Part shown: in pieces, positions 59,745 through 64,000 of the stretch
Layout of the letters: the number at the start of each line of letters is the position of its first letter
How positions within the stretch are numbered: the stretch's first letter is position 1
Assembly (NCBI GenBank): GCA_031276035.1
Contig: JAISNV010000023.1
Coordinates: 1-64,000 of the forward strand
DNA from: Bacteroidales bacterium
Lineage (GTDB): Bacteria; Bacteroidota; Bacteroidia; Bacteroidales; BM520
Direction of reading: 5' to 3'
DNA length: 64,000 nucleotides
Program-made: the position numbers and the translations under genes
Notes under the pieces: generated by a model
What the model saw: only the letters and a program-made list of their open reading frames with translations
The model's database searches: none
What the model was told of the DNA's origin: nothing

Positions 59745-61214
59745 TTATTCTAACTCCCATGTTGTGCCGTCTTTGCCATCCTTAACAATAACATTCGCTT
59801 CATTTAAGGCATCGCGAATTTTATCTGAAGTTGCCCAATCTTTTTCTTGACGTGATTTTGCCCTCAATTCAAGAATCAGATTCATAAGATCATTCAAAGT
59901 TTTGCTATTGGCACCTGTTTGTTCCTCATCAATTAATCCGAGAATATCCAAAACAAAAGTATTTATAAGCTTCCTTAATCTCGTGAGGTCAATTTCAGTA
60001 ATCTTCATTTTTCCGTCAGCAATCGAATTAATTGCCTTTACGGTTTCAAAAAGATTTGCCATCAAAACAGGAGTATTAAAATCATCATTCAAAGCATCAT
60101 AACAGTTTTTTTCAAACTCTTCGACATTAAATTCAGAAACATTTGATGGTTTAATTCTGCTAAGAGCTTTAATTGCAGAAAATAAGCGTTTCATTCCTTT
60201 TTCAGCTGCGATGAGAGCTTCATTTGAAAAATCAAGTTCCGAACGATAATGAGCTTGCAGAATGAAAAAACGGATTGTCATCGGCGAGTACGCTTGTGAA
60301 AGTAACGGATGATTTCCTGAAAAGAAGGCACTAAGATTAATGAAATTACCTAATGATTTTCCCATCTTTTGTCCGTTAATGGTAATCATATTATTGTGCA
60401 TCCAATATTTCACCGGCTGAATTCCGAAAGCAGCAACCGCTTGGGCAATTTCAGATTCATGATGAGGGAATTTCAAATCCATACCGCCGCCGTGAATATC
60501 AAAAGTAGTCCCTAAATATTTACATCCCATTGCAGAACATTCGGCATGCCAACCCGGAAAACCGATACTCCAGGGCGATTCCCAACGCATAATATGTTCC
60601 GGAGAAGCTTTCTTCCATAAAGCGAAATCAGCAGGATTACGTTTTTCGTCCTGACCATCCAACTTACGGGTATTCACAAGCATATCTTCCAATTTTCTAC
60701 CCGAAAGAATTCCGTAATGATGGTCCGTATTATATTTTGGAACATCAAAATAAACAGACCCGTTTGAAATATACGCATAACCCGCATCAAGAATTTTTTT
60801 GATCATTTCGATTTGTTCAATGATATGACCGGAAGCTTGCGGTTCTATAGAAGGATCGAGAACGTTAAGCAAATGCATATCATGATGATATTCATTCATG
60901 TAATGTTGAGCCACTTCCATTGGCTCAAGTTGTTCGAGCCTTGCACGTTTCGAAATTTTATCTTCTCCTTCATCGGCATCATTCTCAAGATGCCCGACGT
61001 CTGTTATATTTCTAACATATCTTACTTTATAACCGAGGTGCTGGAGATATCTAAACACAAGGTCGAAAGTTATTGCCGGACGAGCATGTCCGAGATGGCT
61101 GTCGCTATAAACCGTCGGACCGCATACATACATTCCTACAAAAGGCGGAGTAATAGGTTCAAACTTTTCCTTTTCACCCGAAAGAGAGTTATAAATATAA
61201 AGGTCTTGATTCAT
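59745..61214 (-). CDS. cysS: Cysteinyl-tRNA synthetase
   Basis: The 489-residue class I synthetase has [17 protein letters not shown] (zinc Cys and HIGH-like SHLGH), GWHAECSAM with the zinc ligands, the KMSKS-like loop KMGKSLGN, and a helical anticodon-binding C-terminal part. The start at MNQDLYIYN (61214) is chosen: a TATCTTTG promoter on the same strand at 61232-61239 lies 18 bases before it, which excludes a longer in-frame start. The gene is followed after one base by ispG, so both share a transcript. Confidence 0.95.
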   Translation of the reverse strand: MNQDLYIYNSLSGEKEKFEPITPPFVGMYVCGPTVYSDSHLGHARPAITFDLVFRYLQHLGYKVRYVRNITDVGHLENDADEGEDKISKRARLEQLEPMEVAQHYMNEYHHDMHLLNVLDPSIEPQASGHIIEQIEMIKKILDAGYAYISNGSVYFDVPKYNTDHHYGILSGRKLEDMLVNTRKLDGQDEKRNPADFALWKKASPEHIMRWESPWSIGFPGWHAECSAMGCKYLGTTFDIHGGGMDLKFPHHESEIAQAVAAFGIQPVKYWMHNNMITINGQKMGKSLGNFINLSAFFSGNHPLLSQAYSPMTIRFFILQAHYRSELDFSNEALIAAEKGMKRLFSAIKALSRIKPSNVSEFNVEEFEKNCYDALNDDFNTPVLMANLFETVKAINSIADGKMKITEIDLTRLRKLINTFVLDILGLIDEEQTGANSKTLNDLMNLILELRAKSRQEKDWATSDKIRDALNEANVIVKDGKDGTTWELE

Positions 61215-61231
61215 TGTTGAATATTTTTGTG

Positions 61232-61239
61232 CAAAGATA
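61232..61239 (-). promoter_or_regulatory. -7 promoter element of the cysS-ispG operon
   Basis: The minus strand reads TATCTTTG. Upstream (61245-61280) lies a low-complexity AGTTGAGAGTTGAAAATTGA-type repeat like those beside other promoters here. Confidence 0.65.
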
Positions 61240-61394
61240 GTTTTATTAGTTGAGAGTTGAAAATTGAAGGTTAAGAATTTTGTGCCGATTTTTTGTGATT
61301 CCAACACCAAGTTTTCTATTGGATTTTCAATAATATATAATTATTAATTTTTCATAATTGTCATTTCTCAACTGCGAGTTGTCAATTAATAAAT

Positions 61395-61402
61395 TATCTT
61401 TG
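61395..61402 (+). promoter_or_regulatory. -7 promoter element, near-leaderless
   Basis: TATCTTTG ends 5 bases before the ATG at 61407. The surrounding TTATCTTTGCAGC is shared with the promoter at 49187. Confidence 0.55.
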
Positions 61403-61406
61403 CAGC

Positions 61407-62141
61407 ATGAAATGGCGATGTGCAATAATTTCTTTACTTATATTCTTTTCATCGGTAAAAATATTCTCTCAAAATGTCGATGAAAACTTAGTACAATTCT
61501 CAGGTGTCATTCTAACATCAGACAGTTTGAATCCCGTACCGTTTGCACATATAATAATTGTAGAGAGCGACAGCGACAAAATCAAGGGAACATCAGCCGA
61601 TTACTACGGATTCTTTTCTTTCGTTGCACAAAAATCGGATACAATTCAATTTACAGCTGTTGGTTACAAACCGGTAACTTTTATTATTCCCGATACGATT
61701 ACTGAAAAAAGATATTCCTTAATTCAATTAATGACTTCAGATACTATTTATCTCGGCGAATCCGTTATATATCCGTGGCCTACGTGGGAGGAGTTTAAAG
61801 AGGTTTTTGTAAATCTTGATATTCCTGACGACGAGATTACTATAGCCATGAAAAATATTGAATTAGCTAAATTGAAAGAGGCCGCAAGTTCAAGAATTAA
61901 TAGAGATCCTGATGCAAGAGTAAATTACAGACACTATGTAAATAATGTTACCAATAAATTGTACACCGCCGGAGGTATTCCAACAAGTAATCTCGGCAAT
62001 CCTTTTGCTTGGGCAAAATTTATTAAAGCATGGAAAGAAGGTAAGTTTAAACGTGATAAACAGTTAATTGAAGAAATTAATCGACAAAAAGAAACAGATG
62101 CAAAACGCTGGGATTATGATGAATGGATTGAAAAAGAATAA
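61407..62141 (+). CDS. Exported carboxypeptidase-regulatory-like domain protein
   Basis: The 244-residue protein has a signal peptide ending KIFSQ. A CarboxypepD_reg-like beta-sandwich is at about 28-115 (FSGVILTSDSLNPVPFAHIII...KGTSADYYGFFSFVAQKSDTIQFTAVGYKP). A charged helical C-terminal part of about 120 residues (EEINRQKETDAKRWDYDEW) follows. The gene overlaps the next one, a TonB receptor with the same kind of domain at its N-terminus, by about 23 bases. The two are therefore translationally coupled and probably act together at the outer membrane. Confidence 0.8.
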   Translation: MKWRCAIISLLIFFSSVKIFSQNVDENLVQFSGVILTSDSLNPVPFAHIIIVESDSDKIKGTSADYYGFFSFVAQKSDTIQFTAVGYKPVTFIIPDTITEKRYSLIQLMTSDTIYLGESVIYPWPTWEEFKEVFVNLDIPDDEITIAMKNIELAKLKEAASSRINRDPDARVNYRHYVNNVTNKLYTAGGIPTSNLGNPFAWAKFIKAWKEGKFKRDKQLIEEINRQKETDAKRWDYDEWIEKE

Positions 62142-64000
62142 CTTTCTTAATATTTTTATCTTTTGTTGTTTAACACTCTTCGGAATTAATTCCTTCGCCC
62201 AAACAGGAACAATTTTCGGTAAAATCACCGATAGCAACGGTTCTCCTTTAGAATTTGTAAATATAGTTCTGGGAGACGGTAAAACAGGAACAACTTCCGA
62301 CAATGCAGGATATTATGAGTTAATTGTTAAAGCCGATTCTACTATAACTGCTATTGCTTCTTTTATGGGATATGAAAACTATTCTTTTACTTTTTCAGTA
62401 AAGAATAATGAAAGAAAAAGAATAAATATTAAACTTACAAGCAGTACAACAGATATTCAAGGTATAACTATTGAAGATACAGATGTTAGAAGCACAACTT
62501 TTGATCGTATCGATGCTAAAATGGCACAAATGATACCCAATGCTTCAGGTGATATAAGTGCATTATTAAAAACTCTTCCGGGTGTTGCTTCCGCTAATGA
62601 ACTTAGTTCGCAATATTCCGTACGCGGCGGTAATTACGACGAAAACATTATATATGTCAATGGTATTGAGATATTTCGTCCTTACTTAACCCGTACGGGA
62701 CAACATGAGGGTTTAAGTTTTGTTAATCCTGACCTTGTTTCTTCTCTTTCATTTTCTGCCGGCGGCTTTGAAGCAAGATACGGAGACAAGATGTCTTCGG
62801 TTTTAGATATCATTTATAGAACCCCAACCGAATTTCACGCCTCTGGCTCCATAAGTTTGTTATCCGCTTCTCTTCATGTCGAAGATAAAATCAACAACTT
62901 TACCTATCTTGTGGGATTCAGGCAGAAAACCAACTCCTACTTACTTGGAGCTATGGATACTAAAGGTCAATACAAACCCTCTTTCACAGATGTTCAAGCC
63001 ATCTTAACTTATACTTTCAGTAAGAAATTCAATGTATCTCTCCTAGGAAATTATTCAAGGAATGTATATAAATTCATCCCTGAAACCAGAGAAACAACCT
63101 GGGGTAATGTAACTAAAAATGAAAGAGACATTCTTTCTCTTTTAATATATATGGAAGGTTATGAAATAGATAAGTTTAATAATGGGATGGGCGCTTTAAG
63201 CTTTAACTTCAATCCGAATAATAATACAAAAATCTCATTTATTGTTTCTGCTTATCAGAGTGTTGAAAGTGAACGTTATGACGTCTTTAATGATTATTAT
63301 TTATCGGATGTACAAATAAGTGACGATTCAGACGACCAGACTGTTACTCCGATAGGAACGGGTGTTTATATAAATCATGCAAGAAATTATTATCAGTCGG
63401 GAATATACACGGCCGATGTCAAAGGTAGCTCCCAATTAGGAAATCATTTTCTCCAATGGGGAGTTCAATATCGCCATGAAAACGTTTACGATATAATTGA
63501 TGAATGGAAATTGATTGATTCCGCCGGTTATAATATTCCTAAAATTCCGGATTCACTCGGTTATGTTGACCCTTCTTCTCAACCTACAAACATACTTCAA
63601 TTATATTCAAGCGTTAAGGCTGAAAACACTTTACAGCTAAATAGAGTATCAGCATATATACAAGATTCTTGGAAGTTCTATGGAAAGACAATCGATTATA
63701 GTCTCACTTACGGAGTAAGAGCTTCGTATTTAGACGTAAATAATGAACTTACTGTCAGTCCCCGACTTACATTTTCTATGTATCCGTCAAACTGGAAACA
63801 AGATATTTTATTTAGGTTTTCAACCGGATATTATCTGCAACCGCCGGGATATAAAGAAATGCTGGATAAATACGGTGTTTTACATACCGATATCAAATCA
63901 CAGAAATCTATTCATTTTGTTGCGGGTGCCGATTGGAATTTTCAGATCTGGAAACGGCCATTCAAATTTGTAACCGAAGTTTATTATAAATATCTTTACG
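62119..64000 (+). CDS. TonB-dependent receptor, N-terminal part (cut by window edge)
   Basis: An open frame runs from the ATG at 62119 (another ATG is one codon earlier) to the right edge, about 627 codons. It has a signal peptide ending NSFAQ, a carboxypeptidase-regulatory-like domain (GTIFGKITDSNGSPLEFVNIVL, residues about 25-105), a plug (LLKTLPGVASANELSSQYSVRGGNYDEN, about 150-180), and barrel strands. It belongs to the SusC/CirA-like outer-membrane transporters; the substrate is unknown. It overlaps the preceding gene by about 23 bases. The C-terminus lies outside the window. Confidence 0.88.
   Translation, partial: MNGLKKNNFLNIFIFCCLTLFGINSFAQTGTIFGKITDSNGSPLEFVNIVLGDGKTGTTSDNAGYYELIVKADSTITAIASFMGYENYSFTFSVKNNERKRINIKLTSSTTDIQGITIEDTDVRSTTFDRIDAKMAQMIPNASGDISALLKTLPGVASANELSSQYSVRGGNYDENIIYVNGIEIFRPYLTRTGQHEGLSFVNPDLVSSLSFSAGGFEARYGDKMSSVLDIIYRTPTEFHASGSISLLSASLHVEDKINNFTYLVGFRQKTNSYLLGAMDTKGQYKPSFTDVQAILTYTFSKKFNVSLLGNYSRNVYKFIPETRETTWGNVTKNERDILSLLIYMEGYEIDKFNNGMGALSFNFNPNNNTKISFIVSAYQSVESERYDVFNDYYLSDVQISDDSDDQTVTPIGTGVYINHARNYYQSGIYTADVKGSSQLGNHFLQWGVQYRHENVYDIIDEWKLIDSAGYNIPKIPDSLGYVDPSSQPTNILQLYSSVKAENTLQLNRVSAYIQDSWKFYGKTIDYSLTYGVRASYLDVNNELTVSPRLTFSMYPSNWKQDILFRFSTGYYLQPPGYKEMLDKYGVLHTDIKSQKSIHFVAGADWNFQIWKRPFKFVTEVYYKYLY

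Overview
The window is AT-rich and reads as a chromosomal segment of a Bacteroidota, probably Bacteroidales-like, bacterium. Four things support this. Many genes are preceded by the phylum's TAnnTTTG -7 promoter element. Two secreted proteins end in type IX secretion (T9SS) sorting domains. The gliding-motility lipoprotein GldH sits in a holB-ricT-gldH-PBP1A order. There is also an RprX/RprY two-component pair and SusC-like TonB-dependent receptors. No rRNA, tRNA or CRISPR array was seen.

Left accessory region (1-9.75 kb). The 5' end of an IS1182-type transposase is at the left edge. After it come short, self-contained loads, mostly on the plus strand: a HEPN-motif protein, a decayed AraC/MFS pair, an unknown protein with a 21-bp minisatellite, a MATE efflux pump with a Crp-like regulator, a GNAT acetyltransferase, and a methyltransferase/TdeIII-like restriction pair. 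Structured imperfect palindromes lie between the loads. One, at 6285-6357, has the RYYYAAC...GTTRRRY ends, inner stem and bulged base of an integron attC site. Five others look like a diverged attC family. I read the region as a gene-cassette array; no integrase is in view.

Iron/haem region (9.8-16.5 kb). Outer-membrane porin, imelysin lipoprotein, di-haem oxidoreductase and a ResB-CcsA-type cytochrome c synthase run in one direction.

Housekeeping and envelope block (16.7-30 kb), mostly minus strand: glycogen branching enzyme, PBP1A, GldH, RicT, DNA polymerase III delta', a beta-mannosidase, PheS and two tandem secreted cyclophilins.

Central block (30-44.6 kb): RprX/RprY, aminopeptidase P, a T9SS repeat protein, GNAT-like and PlsC-like acyltransferases, LpxD, EF-P, an ABC-F ATPase, a large transglutaminase-fold lipoprotein and a YiiX-like hydrolase.

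Right block (44.8-64 kb): an ECF sigma factor, a membrane anti-sigma candidate and a beta-helix-like secreted protein; an AlkD-like repair protein; a GDPD-like lipoprotein; a metal operon (His/Cys-rich protein, TonB receptor, HMA metallochaperone); a TPR-HTH regulator beside a T9SS secreted protein; YraN, IspG and CysS; and a carboxypeptidase-regulatory-like protein overlapping a TonB receptor cut by the right edge.
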